NCBI GenBank assembly: GCA_039696685.1
Contig: CP155566.1
Location: 2,480,001 to 2,544,000 of the forward strand
Length of the DNA stretch: 64,000 nt
Direction of reading: 5' to 3'
DNA from: Vibrio sp. CDRSL-10 TSBA
GTDB lineage: Bacteria > Pseudomonadota > Gammaproteobacteria > Enterobacterales > Vibrionaceae
Below, in pieces: positions 44,032 through 54,211 of the stretch (the stretch's first letter is position 1; every line of letters begins with the position of its first letter). The translations under genes were made by a program, and so were the position numbers. The notes beneath the pieces are model-generated. The model did not search any database. It was not told where the DNA came from and was given only the letters and a program-made list of their open reading frames with translations.

Positions 44032-44730
44032 TTACCACATCACCTGACCGATAAACGGTGCCACCAGCACGGTGATAATTCCCGCGATCATCATCGCTAC
44101 GCTCGATACCACGCCTTCGGAATGACCAAGCTGATAAGCTTTAGCAGTACCAGCGCCGTGGGCAGAAGCTCCCAGGCTGGCCCCACGCCCAAGTCGCGAG
44201 CGAATCGACAACAAGGTAAAAATTACCTCGCCGACCAGCATACCTATCACCCCCGTCAGCACCACAAACAGCGCAGTGAGATCGGTTTGTCCGCCGACTG
44301 ACTTAGTGGCCTCGACCGCAAAAGGTGTCGTGATTGAACGCATCGCCAGGCTGCGTTGCAGCAATTCCGGCAACTCCAGCCAACGGGCCAGAAATACCGT
44401 AGAGCTGACCGCAACCACCACAGAAACCACCACGCCGGCTGATAAAGAGAGCCAGTGGCGCGCGATCAAATGCCGGTTATCATAGACAGGAACCGCAAAC
44501 GCTACCGTTGCAGGACCAAGCATCCACACCAGCCAGTGCGACTCGGCCATATAATCCTGGTAAGAAATATGCAACCCCACTACCACCAGAATAAGTAACA
44601 CAGGTACCAGCAGCAACGGCATCAGCAAAATAGTCTGCTTACGGCGATAGAGCGCCTTACTGGCAAAATAGAGCACTAATGTCATTAACAGACAAACTGC
44701 CCCCAACAGCGAAGTTCCGGCAGCCATCAT
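44032..44730 (-). CDS. LrgB/CidB (YohK) family membrane protein
   Basis: This 232-residue protein with about six to seven membrane helices has the family motifs LGPATVAFAVPVYDNR and SVGGQTDLTALFVVLTGV. LrgAB/CidAB-type pairs have been proposed as holin-like systems and, in several bacteria, as transporters of pyruvate or related by-products; the role here is not known. It overlaps the lrgA-like gene by four bases (ATGA) and is controlled in all likelihood by the divergent LysR gene. Confidence 0.88.
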   Translation of the reverse strand: MMAAGTSLLGAVCLLMTLVLYFASKALYRRKQTILLMPLLLVPVLLILVVVGLHISYQDYMAESHWLVWMLGPATVAFAVPVYDNRHLIARHWLSLSAGVVVSVVVAVSSTVFLARWLELPELLQRSLAMRSITTPFAVEATKSVGGQTDLTALFVVLTGVIGMLVGEVIFTLLSIRSRLGRGASLGASAHGAGTAKAYQLGHSEGVVSSVAMMIAGIITVLVAPFIGQVMW

Positions 44731-45137
44731 GATGCTTCCTGCCCTAACTGACTGCGCCGCCGCGCCATTTTGAGCTCATACCGATACAGCTTATCAACGA
44801 CCCAAGCCGTACAGGCGATCACTATGATGGTACTCAAAACCAGCACCAGCAGAATACGCAGCCCTTGCTGGGCGAGCATGTCCTGATAATTGATCACTGC
44901 TACCACCGCCGGAATAAAAAACAGCAACATCTCGGCCAGCAACCAGCTGGCACCACGCCGGAACCAGTCCACTTTGACCACCCGGCACATTACCAGGGCC
45001 AGCAGCATCAGCATACCGGTTAAATTGGCCGGCAATGGCAGATGAAAGTGTGCCACCAGCTCATCAGCGATGAACCAGATCAGGGTCAATGCTGCGATCT
45101 GACCCAGAGTCATCACCGCGTTCATCAGTTTTGTCAT
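44727..45137 (-). CDS. LrgA/CidA (YohJ) family membrane protein
   Basis: This 136-residue small membrane protein has four hydrophobic helices and the CidA/LrgA signature (LPLPANLTGMLMLLAL, LAEMLLFFIPAVVAVINY). It forms a pair with the LrgB-like protein downstream. The LysR gene 121 bases away in the opposite direction is the expected regulator, as with CidR in Firmicutes. Confidence 0.88.
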   Translation of the reverse strand: MTKLMNAVMTLGQIAALTLIWFIADELVAHFHLPLPANLTGMLMLLALVMCRVVKVDWFRRGASWLLAEMLLFFIPAVVAVINYQDMLAQQGLRILLVLVLSTIIVIACTAWVVDKLYRYELKMARRRSQLGQEAS

Positions 45138-45211
45138 TGCTCACTTGCCTGTTTTGAGAAATCCATCACAGTATAGGCAGAGAAAAAACCATCATAAAAT
45201 GAATTTTTATT

Positions 45212-45235
45212 ATTCAATTCATGCCAAAATGGAAT
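45212..45235. promoter_or_regulatory. Inverted repeat, candidate LysR operator
   Basis: The imperfect palindrome ATTCAATT-N8-AATGGAAT (7 of 8 positions paired) lies in the divergent gap between the lrgA-like and LysR genes. LysR-type regulators usually bind such repeats between themselves and their target. Confidence 0.5.
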
Positions 45236-45258
45236 GCTTAGCAACCGGAGTGAACGAC

Positions 45259-46146
45259 ATGGACATCAAAGCGCTGCGTTATTTTATTGAAGTGGTCAAC
45301 GAACAGAGTTTTACCCGGGCATCAGAGAAGTTGTTTGTCACTCAACCGACCATCAGCAAGATGATTCGCAGTCTGGAGCAGGAAGTCGAACAGCCATTGC
45401 TGCACAGGGAAGGACGCCGTTTCTGGCTCACCGATGCCGGTGAAGTGGTTTACCAGCGCGCCGAACAGATTCTGGCCCAGTTCAACCAGCTCAATGCGGA
45501 GCTGCTCGACCTCAACCAGTTGCAACGCGGTCACCTGCGCCTCGGGATACCGCCCATGGTCGGCCACATGTACGCCGGACTGATTCGCCAGTATCGCCAA
45601 GCTTTTCCTAATGTCGAAATGACGATTGTTGAGTACGGCGGGCGTAAAATTGAGCAAGCCGTGTATAACGGTGACCTTGACGTCGCCGTCACCATGCTCT
45701 CGCCCAGCGCCGCCGATACACTCAATATTCTCGAGCTCGACAGTTACCCGATTTGCGCCGTGCTGCCGGATGTCGCGCCCTGGAATCAGATGGACAGTGT
45801 GCACTGGCAGGATATTCAGCACGAGCCGTTTTACCTGTATACCGATGATTTTACTCTCAGCGAATACATCGCAACGCTGTGTCAGCAACAGGCGATCAAA
45901 CCTTCTGTCGCGGCACGCAGCAGCCAATGGGACTTTCTGGTCGCCCTGGTCAAAAGCGGCGTAGGCGTCGCTTTTTTACCTGAGCCTTTGTGTCATCGTA
46001 TTCAGGGGGAAGGTGTGGTGATAAAAGCCATGTCCCCTTCGATCGAGTGGCGCTTGGGCGCTATCTGGCACGCCGAGCGCTACGTGCCACGCACGGCGGA
46101 AGCGTGGATTGATGTATGCCGGGCTTATCGCAACCGCATACGCTAG
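45259..46146 (+). CDS. LysR-family transcriptional regulator
   Basis: This 295-residue LysR regulator has the N-terminal winged helix (MDIKALRYFIEVVNEQSFTR, KLFVTQPTISKMIRSLE) and a C-terminal effector domain (LGIPPMVGHMYAGLI). I chose the ATG at 45259 because it starts the conserved domain and has CGGAG upstream. Divergence from the lrgAB-type pair suggests it is a CidR-like activator of them, possibly responding to acetate or pyruvate-related metabolites; that effector is inference. Its stop overlaps the end of the DUF4442 gene by four bases. Confidence 0.88.
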   Translation: MDIKALRYFIEVVNEQSFTRASEKLFVTQPTISKMIRSLEQEVEQPLLHREGRRFWLTDAGEVVYQRAEQILAQFNQLNAELLDLNQLQRGHLRLGIPPMVGHMYAGLIRQYRQAFPNVEMTIVEYGGRKIEQAVYNGDLDVAVTMLSPSAADTLNILELDSYPICAVLPDVAPWNQMDSVHWQDIQHEPFYLYTDDFTLSEYIATLCQQQAIKPSVAARSSQWDFLVALVKSGVGVAFLPEPLCHRIQGEGVVIKAMSPSIEWRLGAIWHAERYVPRTAEAWIDVCRAYRNRIR

Positions 46147-46802
46147 CACTGCTGCCGGTAACGCCGCTCGGCACGCTCGTCCTGGGTCGTAATCCGGCTG
46201 GTCGACGGTGCCGGCGCTATCAACTCTGCCGGCGTTATCAATTCTGCCGAGCTTAGTGACTCGGCCAGAGCCGCATTTTCCGAACGCACAGTTGTTTGTG
46301 ATGCCATCGCCTCTGAGGGCTCCACATCGCGGTATTTGGGCTTCTTACGCACGTACAGCTGACGGTGCACTTCCGACACCACTTCACCATGTGCGTTTTT
46401 GACATGGATGATGAATTCGGGAAAACACTTATCACCACATGCAGTTGCAGCCAGAATATCATCCAGTTGCTGTTGTGAGATCAAAAAGTCCGCATACAAA
46501 TCGGTATGGCCGGGTTTTATAAAATTGATACTCGCCTGCTTGTCCCAGACATAATACTGATCGCCGAGGATCCCCATCAGCATCAGAGCATAAACCGGGT
46601 CGGTTAAAGAAAAGATACTGCCGCCATATTGCGAGCGATTGGCATTTTTGTTCCACCAGCGCAGTTTTAACTGCAGACGCGCTTCACGAAAATCATTACT
46701 GATAGTTACAATTTTAATCCCTGAGCCCCAAAATGGCGGCCAGCAGTTCAATGCCCATTTAACCACATTAGGACGATAGAGTTTTGCGAGGGTTGTATGC
46801 AT
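46143..46802 (-). CDS. DUF4442 hotdog-fold protein (thioesterase-like) with repeat tail
   Basis: This 219-residue protein has a first 155 residues that fit the DUF4442 family, related to PaaI-type thioesterases (NVVKWALNCWPPFWGSGIKI, NRSQYGGSIFSLTDPVYALM). No substrate is known. The remaining tail is low-complexity with a short repeat (AELITP, AELIAP) and ends in an Arg-rich stretch. Convergent with the LysR gene. Confidence 0.75.
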   Translation of the reverse strand: MHTTLAKLYRPNVVKWALNCWPPFWGSGIKIVTISNDFREARLQLKLRWWNKNANRSQYGGSIFSLTDPVYALMLMGILGDQYYVWDKQASINFIKPGHTDLYADFLISQQQLDDILAATACGDKCFPEFIIHVKNAHGEVVSEVHRQLYVRKKPKYRDVEPSEAMASQTTVRSENAALAESLSSAELITPAELIAPAPSTSRITTQDERAERRYRQQC

Positions 46803-46984
46803 TATGTTAATACCTCTGACGCAATCTAAATACCCAGTCAGCGCAAAATCAGGTAGTTAACCGCTCAACTACCCAAAGGCTTACCGCTGCCAAATGTTAA
46901 TAAAGTGTAACTGGTCGGATTACCTATATCAGTGATGTATCCCCGCTTTATAATAATTAGTAGTAACCCTTTGAAGTTCGTGGT

Positions 46985-47012
46985 TTATTGTTCGCGGCGA
47001 CTAACCTATAAT
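46985..47012 (+). promoter_or_regulatory. Sigma-70 promoter candidate for fur
   Basis: TTATTG (46985-46990) and a perfect TATAAT (47007-47012) are spaced by 16 bases and lie 54 bases before the fur start. I see no clear Fur box overlapping them. The rest of 46803-47065 shows no gene. Confidence 0.55.
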
Positions 47013-47065
47013 GTTGGACAACATTGACTTCTGTTAATTACTGCAGATCATCAACGGGAAAGTAT

Positions 47066-47515
47066 ATGTCAGACAATAACCAAGCGCTAAAGGATGCTGG
47101 TCTTAAAGTAACCCTTCCACGGCTCAAGATTTTAGAAGTATTACAGCAGCCTGAGTGCCAACATATTAGTGCTGAGGAGCTGTACAAGAAGCTGATTGAT
47201 CTCGGTGAAGAGATTGGCCTTGCCACAGTTTATCGGGTACTAAACCAATTTGATGATGCAGGCATCGTGACCCGTCACCACTTTGAAGGCGGTAAATCGG
47301 TATTTGAACTGTCAACACAGCACCACCATGACCACCTGGTCTGCCTGGACTGTGGTGAAGTAATTGAATTTTCTGACGACATGATTGAACAGCGTCAGAA
47401 AGAGATTGCGTCACAGTACAATGTACAACTGACCAACCACAGCCTGTATCTTTACGGCAAATGCGCAGACGGAAGTTGTAAAGACAACCCTGACGCTCAC
47501 AAGCCGAAGAAATAA
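47066..47515 (+). CDS. fur: Fur ferric uptake regulator
   Basis: This 149-residue Fur protein represses iron-uptake genes when loaded with Fe(II). The N-terminal winged helix (LKVTLPRLKILEVLQQ, EIGLATVYRVLNQFDDAG) is followed by the metal sites (HHFEGGKSVFE, HHHHDHLVCLDCGEVIEF) and the C-terminal CADGSC. The ATG at 47066 matches known Vibrio Fur starts. It probably regulates the feoABC operon of this window through the Fur box at 22065-22083. Confidence 0.97.
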   Translation: MSDNNQALKDAGLKVTLPRLKILEVLQQPECQHISAEELYKKLIDLGEEIGLATVYRVLNQFDDAGIVTRHHFEGGKSVFELSTQHHHDHLVCLDCGEVIEFSDDMIEQRQKEIASQYNVQLTNHSLYLYGKCADGSCKDNPDAHKPKK

Positions 47516-47543
47516 AAAAAACCACCGTTTACGGTGGTTTTTT
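47514..47543. terminator. Bidirectional terminator between fur and asd
   Basis: An AACCACCGT/ACGGTGGTT hairpin flanked by seven A and six T overlaps the fur stop codon and serves the converging asd gene as well. Confidence 0.9.
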
Positions 47544-47564
47544 ACATCAGACGACTGACTTAAC

Positions 47565-48579
47565 TCAGAAATAATCCCGAATCAGCACCTCAGCAATCTG
47601 CACTGCATTGGTGGCCGCACCTTTACGTACGTTGTCAGCCACAACCCACAGGTTAATGCCGCTATGGTGACTGATGTCATTGCGGATACGTCCTACCATC
47701 ACATGATCTTTACCACCGGCATCACGCACCTGGGTCGGAAAGTCTTCGCCCTTGAACACTTCCACACCTTCAGTGTGCTCCAGCAGATCAATCACCTGCT
47801 CGGCATCAATCGGCGAGCTGGTTTCGATATGCAAAGCTTCAGCGTGACCATAGAAAACCGGCACACGCACACAGGTCGGGTTCACCGTAATCGCCGCATC
47901 ATTAAAGATTTTCTGCGTTTCCCACACCATTTTCATCTCTTCTTTGGTGTAGCCGTTTTCCATAAACTGATCAATTTTCGGAATACAGTTGAACGCAATT
48001 TGCTGACGAAACTCTTTGTTTTCAGCCGGAATACCGTTCAGTAGCTTAGCCGTCTGCCCGGCTAACTCATCAATTCCCGCTTTACCGGCACCGGATACCG
48101 ACTGATAAGTCGTGACGTTAATACGTTCAATACCGACTGCGTCATAAATCGGCTTCAATGCCACCAGCATCTGAATCGTCGAACAGTTCGGGTTGGCAAT
48201 GATGTTACGGTTACGGAAATCCGCTACCGCTTGCGGGTTCACTTCCGGCACAACTAACGGGATGTCGTAGTCGTAGCGGAACTGTGAGGTGTTATCAATC
48301 ACCACCACACCGGCATCCGCAGCAATCGGCGCATACTGAGCCGATAGTTCACCACCAGCAGAGAACAGAGCAATATGGACTTGCGTCCAGTCGAAGTTTT
48401 CGACGTTTCTCTACCCGGACACTCTTGCCGTTGAAACGATAGGTTTTACCCTCACTGCGCTCACTGGCCAGCAGATACAGATTGCCGACCGGGAACTTAC
48501 GCTCCTGCAGCACTTCCAACATCGTTTCACCGACGGCGCCTGTTGCACCGAAGATTGCAACGTTAAATTCTTGGCTCAT
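47565..48579 (-). CDS. asd: Aspartate-semialdehyde dehydrogenase (frameshifted)
   Basis: This enzyme makes aspartate semialdehyde for lysine, threonine, methionine and diaminopimelate. The N-terminal NADP domain ([20 protein letters not shown]) is followed by the catalytic Cys in [11 protein letters not shown]. At 48406-48408 an extra T in GTTTC breaks the frame. Removal joins RVEN to [10 protein letters not shown] and gives 337 residues, the length of V. cholerae Asd2. The locus beside pdxB corresponds to E. coli usg, a paralogue without the catalytic Cys; here the Cys is present, so the protein should be active. It overlaps pdxB by 17 bases. Confidence 0.92.
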
Positions 48580-49708
48580 TCGTTACCTCAATTTTAAAAC
48601 CTAATTTCGCCAGTGGCTCCAGATTACATCCGGCATCACCAACGAGTGTGACCGCGCTATACTCACGTCTGTCCCAATAGTGTTTACGCATTTGGTCAAA
48701 CGCGCCAGGTTTGTGTATTTCGCGACGGAACAGTGCGTCATCCCTACGCACATCATAAATCAGTTGAGTTAAAGTCAGCAGTGTGGCTTCATCCCAGGCC
48801 CGATCCAGCGTTACCTCAGGTACCGGTGCAATCGGCAGCAGACTGGATGGATTAGCACAGTGGGCTTCGCCCAGGAACTCACAGTAGCTGTTGAAAATCA
48901 TCGTAGTGCCGCGCGCCTTGCCTTCCAGGCCATAACCGGCAACGTGTGGCGTAGCAAACGCCAGCAGAGGCAGCAGCGTCATATCGACTTGCGGCTCAAA
49001 TTCGAATACATCCAGTGCAGCAGTGAAACCATCACGCTCCAGCAGACGCGCTTTGAGCGCTTCGTTGTCGACAATCGGACCACGGGCGGCGTTAATCAGG
49101 ATCTGGTCACTGCGCAGATTCGCCAGCACATCGGCGTTGATCAGGTGATGAGTCGGCCATGCACCGTCTTTGGTGATCGGCGTATGCACAGTAATCACAT
49201 CCGCTTCACTGAGCAGAGTCTCAAGCGGCGTGAAGTTACGGGAATCACCTTGCGCCTGTTTCGGTGGATCATTGAGCAGAACTTTGATTCCCATGCCGCT
49301 CAAGCATTCGGCCAGATAACTGCCCACCTGGCCTGCACCAATGATACCGACCGTCTTATCAAACACAGAAAAACCCTGTTGTTGTGACAACACCATCAAC
49401 ACACTGACCACATACTCCGCCACACCCACTTTGTTACAGCCTGGTGCCGCGGTAAAGAAGATACCGCGCTCTTGCAGCAACGCCTGGTCTACGTGGTCCA
49501 TTCCCGCCGTCGCCGTACCGACAAACTTAAGCTTATTGGCCTTACTGATCAGTTCCTGGTTAACTTTGGTCACCGAACGAATCATCAGCGCATCGACATC
49601 AATCAGATCATCGGCGGTCAGAGTGCGGCCTGGTTTCAAAATCACCTCACCCAACTGGCTGAACAGCTCAGCTGCATAAGGCATGTTTTCGTCGATCACA
49701 ATTTTCAT
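48563..49708 (-). CDS. pdxB: Erythronate-4-phosphate dehydrogenase
   Basis: PdxB oxidises 4-phosphoerythronate in the pyridoxal 5'-phosphate pathway. The 381-residue D-isomer 2-hydroxyacid dehydrogenase begins [16 protein letters not shown] and has the NAD motif [16 protein letters not shown], the catalytic region [14 protein letters not shown] and a C-terminal PdxB-specific dimerisation domain (from about residue 285). It is followed by asd, as in E. coli (pdxB-usg). Confidence 0.95.
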   Translation of the reverse strand: MKIVIDENMPYAAELFSQLGEVILKPGRTLTADDLIDVDALMIRSVTKVNQELISKANKLKFVGTATAGMDHVDQALLQERGIFFTAAPGCNKVGVAEYVVSVLMVLSQQQGFSVFDKTVGIIGAGQVGSYLAECLSGMGIKVLLNDPPKQAQGDSRNFTPLETLLSEADVITVHTPITKDGAWPTHHLINADVLANLRSDQILINAARGPIVDNEALKARLLERDGFTAALDVFEFEPQVDMTLLPLLAFATPHVAGYGLEGKARGTTMIFNSYCEFLGEAHCANPSSLLPIAPVPEVTLDRAWDEATLLTLTQLIYDVRRDDALFRREIHKPGAFDQMRKHYWDRREYSAVTLVGDAGCNLEPLAKLGFKIEVTNEPRI

Positions 49709-49821
49709 ACAGAGTTCACATTATTTTTATTGACTGGGGTTGCGTTGCTAGTGTGCTTGGCAGGTTAACAACGCATTGTGCAGAAAAGCGTTGCCAGTGT
49801 CGAGGATTAAACACCAGCCAT

Positions 49822-49855
49822 AAAAATGCCCGGCACCAAAGATGGCCGCCGGGCA
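49822..49855 (-). terminator. Rho-independent terminator downstream of fabB
   Basis: On the minus strand a TGCCCGGC arm pairs with GCCGGGCA, followed by TTTTTAT. It lies about 105 bases after the fabB stop. Confidence 0.88.
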
Positions 49856-49945
49856 ATAACCAGAACAAAAGGATCCTGTCCCGCTCTCCATGGGACAGAG
49901 TCTGCGTCTGTTCGATCAGCTTAACTGATCGGTTCTGGAAACGGA
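49822..49945 (-). ncRNA. Candidate FarS-like sRNA from the fabB 3' UTR
   Basis: V. cholerae makes FarS, a small RNA cut by RNase E from the fabB 3' untranslated region, which represses fadE. Here the fabB 3' UTR has the right size (about 100 bases) and ends in a strong terminator. It also has a second GC-rich hairpin (CTGTCCC...GGGACAG, 49878-49894) that could be part of such an RNA. I cannot confirm conservation from memory of the FarS sequence, so this rests on position and structure. Confidence 0.35.
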
Positions 49946-49959
49946 TTGGTCAGAGGCGC

Positions 49960-51172
49960 TTAGCCTTGGTATTTCTTAATTACCAGAGTTGCGTTAGTGC
50001 CACCAAAACCAAAACTGTTTGACATCACAGTGGTCAGATCCTGTTCACGAGCTTCAGTCACGATATCCAGACCTTGCGCCGCTTCATCCAGGTTTTCAAT
50101 GTTGATGCTTGGCGCAACAAAACCGTGATGCAGCATCAGGGTTGAGTAGATCGCTTCGTGTACACCAGCCGCACCCAGAGCGTGACCTGTCATCGCTTTG
50201 GTTGCTGAAATAGCCGGGCTCTTACCGCCGAAGACCTGTTGAATCGCACCCAGTTCTTTCACGTCACCAACCGGTGTTGAAGTACCGTGAGTGTTCACGT
50301 AGTCCACGCCGTCCACGTTTTGCATCGCCATCTGCATACAACGCACTGCGCCTTCACCTGACGGAGCAACCATGTCGTAACCGTCTGAAGTCGCACCGTA
50401 GCCGACGATTTCACCGTAGATTTTCGCACCACGTGCCAGAGCATGTTCCAGCTCTTCGATAACCAGCATACCGCCGCCACCAGAGATAACGAAACCGTCG
50501 CGGTCTGCATCGTAGGTACGAGACGCTTTAGACGGATCATCGTTGTACTTGGTTGACAGTGCACCCATCGCATCGAACATCATGGTCAGTGACCAGTCCA
50601 GTTTCTTCACCGCCACCGGCGAATACGATGTCCTGTTTACCCAGTTGGATAAGTTCCATTGCGTTACCGATACAGTGTGCAGATGTCGCACAAGCTGAGC
50701 TGATCGAGTAGTTTACGCCACGGATTTTAAATGGAGTTGCCAGACAAGCCGAAACCGTTGAAGACATAGTACGCGGTACCATGTAAGGACCAACGCGCTT
50801 CACGCCCTTCTCACGCAGAATATCGACCGCATTCACCTGGTTCAGTGAAGACGCACCGCCAGAACCAGCGATGATTCCAGTACGATCATTCGATACCTGC
50901 TCAGGAGTCAGACCTGCATCAGCAATCGCCTGTTCCATCGACAGGTAAGCGTATGCTGCTGCATCGCCCATAAAACGCATTTGTTTACGGTCAATATGTT
51001 CAGCAGGGTTGATTTTCAGGTCGCCCCAAACTTGAGAACGTAGACCTTTCTCTTTGAATTGCTCAGAAGCATTGATGCCTGACTTACCTGCTTTAAGAGA
51101 CGCTAAAACTTCTTCGACGTTGTTACCGATACTTGAAACAATACCCATACCGGTGATTACGACTCGTTTCAT
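49960..51172 (-). CDS. fabB: 3-oxoacyl-ACP synthase I (frameshifted)
   Basis: FabB elongates acyl-ACP and is needed for unsaturated fatty acid synthesis. The Cys of the active site lies in [14 protein letters not shown], and the two His in [11 protein letters not shown] and [12 protein letters not shown]. An extra base in GTTTC at 50602-50604 separates AGGGEE from LDWSLTMMF. Removing it gives 403 residues ending VIKKYQG. It is divergent from mnmC, as in E. coli. The short gap 51173-51300 must hold both promoters; I see no sure FadR or FabR site. Confidence 0.94.
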
Positions 51173-51300
51173 GTGACATTCCTATAATTCAAAATTCTGA
51201 TAAATGATAACGAAGAAGGATAACAAAAGTGGTCAGCTTTCCCATAAATCCGTACAATCCCGGCCCATAATTACGTCAAATATCATAGAATTCGCCCATT

Positions 51301-53335
51301 ATGACTTCAATCACTCATGCACAACTCGGCTGGAACGAGGCCGGAACCCCGGTTTCTGACCAATTTGACGACGTCTATTTCTCTAACGTTAATGGGTTAG
51401 AAGAGACCCGTTACGTATTTCTGACCCAAAATCACCTTCCTCAGCGCTGGCACGAACACGATCAGCGCCGTTTCGTCATTGCCGAAACCGGATTCGGTAC
51501 CGGACTTAACTTTCTTGCCGCTTGGCAATGGTTTGACAAGTTTAGACAGCAAAACCCACAAGCGACACTACAGCAGTTACATTTCATTAGTTTTGAAAAG
51601 TTTCCGCTCAGTCGCACAGATTTAGTCCAGGCTCATCAGGCATGGCCGGAACTGGCTGATTATGCCAGAAAATTACATCAGCATTATCCGCCTGCTGTGC
51701 CGGAATGTCACCGTATTGTGCTGGCCGATGGCGCAATCACGCTGGATTTATGGTTTGGTGACATTAAAGATTGCATGCCGGACGTTCCAGTCCCGGACAA
51801 AGGCCTGGTCGATGCCTGGTTTCCTGGACGGTTTTGCTCCGAGCAAAAACCCTGAAATGTGGAATCAGAACCTGTTTAACGGCATGGCAATGATGGCGAA
51901 ACAAGACTGTACCTGCGCCACTTTTACGGCTGCGGGTTTTGTGCGTCGCGGCCTGATTGAAGCCGGCTTTGGCATGAAGAAAGTCAAAGGCTTTGGCACC
52001 AAACGAGAAATGATTGCCGGTGCCATGGGCGACAAACAGCCTGCCAGCAATATTAAACCCTGGTATCACATCGAGGCCCTGAGCGACGTCAAAGATGTGG
52101 CCATTATAGGGGGTGGGATCGCCAGTGCCGCTCTGGCTAAAGCACTGAGCGAGCGTGGTGTAGGCATCACACTGTATTGTCAGGACAGTGAAGCGGCTCA
52201 GGGCGCGTCCGGCAACCGCCAGGGCGCCGTCTATCCGCTGCTCAATGGTGAACACAGCGGCGTGTCTCGCGTGTTTGCCCCGGCCTTTTTGTACGCCCGC
52301 CAGTTCTTTGAGCAGATGGCAGAAAACATCGAATTCGATCACGACTGGTGTGGTGTGACTCAGTTGCTGTGGGATGAAAAATCAGCCAAAAAACTCAATA
52401 AAATGATCGCCGGTGACTTCAGTCACGATTTGGTCACCAAACTCAGCCCCGAGCAGAGCGCGCAAGCGGTCGGCTTACCGGTTGATGTGGAAAGTGTCCA
52501 CTACCCGCTGGGCGGCTGGCTGTGCCCGGCTCAGTTCACCACCGGACTGCTGAACCATTTAACCCGACAAGGCAAACTGACTGCCCGTTATGATCATGAG
52601 CTGACTAAATTAGAATGGTTGGCAGACAGCCAGCGATGGCAGCTCTCTTTTGCCGGCACATCGCCCCAACAGCAGACGAGACATCACCAGTGTGTGATTA
52701 TGGCCAATGGTCATCAGTTTGACGCCATAGAGCAAACCAAGCTGCAGCCGCTGGGTAAAGTCAAAGGTCAGGTCAGTCATGTACCAAGCAATGACACCCT
52801 GCAGTCACTGCGTTCGGTGTTGTGTTACGACGGTTACATGACTCCGGCCAATCCACACACCGCCACCCATTGCATCGGGGCGAGTTATGACCGCGAACAC
52901 ATTGACCGTGAGTTTGACGCGCAGGCACAAACCGAAAATGGCGCACGTCTGGCCAAATGTGTCAGTACACAAAGCTGGCCAGCCCAGGTCGACACGTCAG
53001 GTAACGACTCCCGTCAGGCTATCCGCTGCGTCAGCCGCGATCACCTGCCTTTTGTCGGCGGTATCGGTCAGATGGCGGAGATTCTCGAGCAGTACCAACA
53101 ATTGGTGCACATGGCACAAGATGAAGCACCACGTGTGGCTCAGTATCCGCAACTGTATGGCTTGCTTGGTCTCGGTTCGCGTGGCCTGAGTTCGGCACCG
53201 CTTCTGGCCGAAGTCCTGGCATCCATCATCTGTGGCGATCCGCTGCCGCTGCCGGTCGATGTAATGGAAAGCCTGCATCCAAGCCGGATGTGGGTGCGCC
53301 GCCTGCGTAAAGGTAAAGCCATCAGTGAACAATAA
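51301..53335 (+). CDS. mnmC: Bifunctional tRNA mnm5s2U34 biosynthesis protein MnmC (frameshifted)
   Basis: MnmC finishes the mnm5s2U modification at the wobble base of several tRNAs. The N-terminal half is an SAM-dependent methyltransferase ([34 protein letters not shown] after repair). The C-terminal half is an FAD-dependent oxidase ([34 protein letters not shown]). An extra T in GTTTC at 51830-51832 breaks the frame at the end of the methyltransferase domain. Removing it gives 677 residues. The gene is divergent from fabB, as in E. coli. Confidence 0.94.
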
Positions 53336-53346
53336 TTGCGCCGGGT

Positions 53347-53426
53347 AGATGGCAACCGTATTAAGTAAATAACAACCGTACTCAGTAGATAATAACCATA
53401 CTGAGTCGCTAATAACCGCGCTGAGT
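53347..53426. repeat. Four 20-base imperfect tandem repeats downstream of mnmC
   Basis: Four consecutive 20-base units share the pattern N4-(A/G)(A/G)(C/T)AACC(G/A)(T/C)-N-CTNAGT: 53347-53366, 53367-53386, 53387-53406 and 53407-53426. They start 11 bases after the mnmC stop and carry no gene. Their origin is unknown. Confidence 0.85.
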
Positions 53427-53491
53427 GAACCAACCTTCGGTAAATCCGCCAACAAGATGGAAAAACCGTTCCGTCCGTAACAGCACAAAAC

Positions 53492-53521
53492 AAAACGCCT
53501 CGCAATTTTGCGAGGCGTTTT
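53492..53521. terminator. Bidirectional terminator between mnmC and the flavin reductase gene
   Basis: A 12-base-pair AAAACGCCTCGC hairpin with loop AATTTT is flanked by A and T residues. It serves both converging genes. Confidence 0.9.
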
Positions 53522-53568
53522 TAAATTCATTGGCAGACAAAAGTCAGCCTTGACCTGTTGTCAGCTCA

Positions 53569-54094
53569 TTAAGCCAGTTTAGCAACCGCTTCTTTCAGCT
53601 GAGCATTGACAGCGTCGTCTTTCACCTGACCCGCTTCCAGATCAAACACATCGTAGAAGTTTGGTACAGACAGTGACGCTTTCACGTTACCAGCAAAGAA
53701 AGGTGCAGAACCAACAGCAGCAGCCAGAACAGATTGCGCGCCGCCAGGGCCTGGTGATGTAGACAGGTAAACCGCTGGTTTGTTCTTAAACACTTCGCGA
53801 TCGATACGAGTCGCCCAGTCAAACAGGTTTTTATATGCAGCCGGGTAATGGCCGTTATGCTCTGCGTACGAAATCACTAAAGCGTCAGCATCAGCCAAAT
53901 CACGCAGGAAACGCTTGCGCACCTTCAGCCTGACCGATCTCTTTTTCCAGATCTTCGCTGAACATAGGCACGTTGTAGTCGCTGATGTTCAGAACTTTAA
54001 CGTCTGCGCCATCTACAAGACCAGCGGTGTAAGTAGCCAATGCTTTGTTAATTGATGTTGAGCTAGTGCTAGCTCCGAATGCGATAACTTTCAT
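53569..54094 (-). CDS. NADPH-dependent FMN reductase family protein (frameshifted)
   Basis: This flavodoxin-fold reductase of about 174 residues has MKVIAFGASTSSTSINKALA (FMN phosphate loop), ISYAEHNGHYPAAYKNLFDW and STSPGPGGAQSVL. The family includes flavin and quinone reductases such as ChrR; the substrate here is unknown. An extra base in GTTTC (coding strand) at 53909-53911 separates EGAQAF from LRDLADADALVI. No operon partner is evident. Confidence 0.87.
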
Positions 54095-54211
54095 GTCGGT
54101 AATCCTATGTGTTCGGTTGATGATGATAGAGTAATCATTCGACCGCTCAACAACAACTATAAAACTTTTATGGATTCATTCGAATAATTTGAACGATCGT
54201 GAGTCCTGCTA

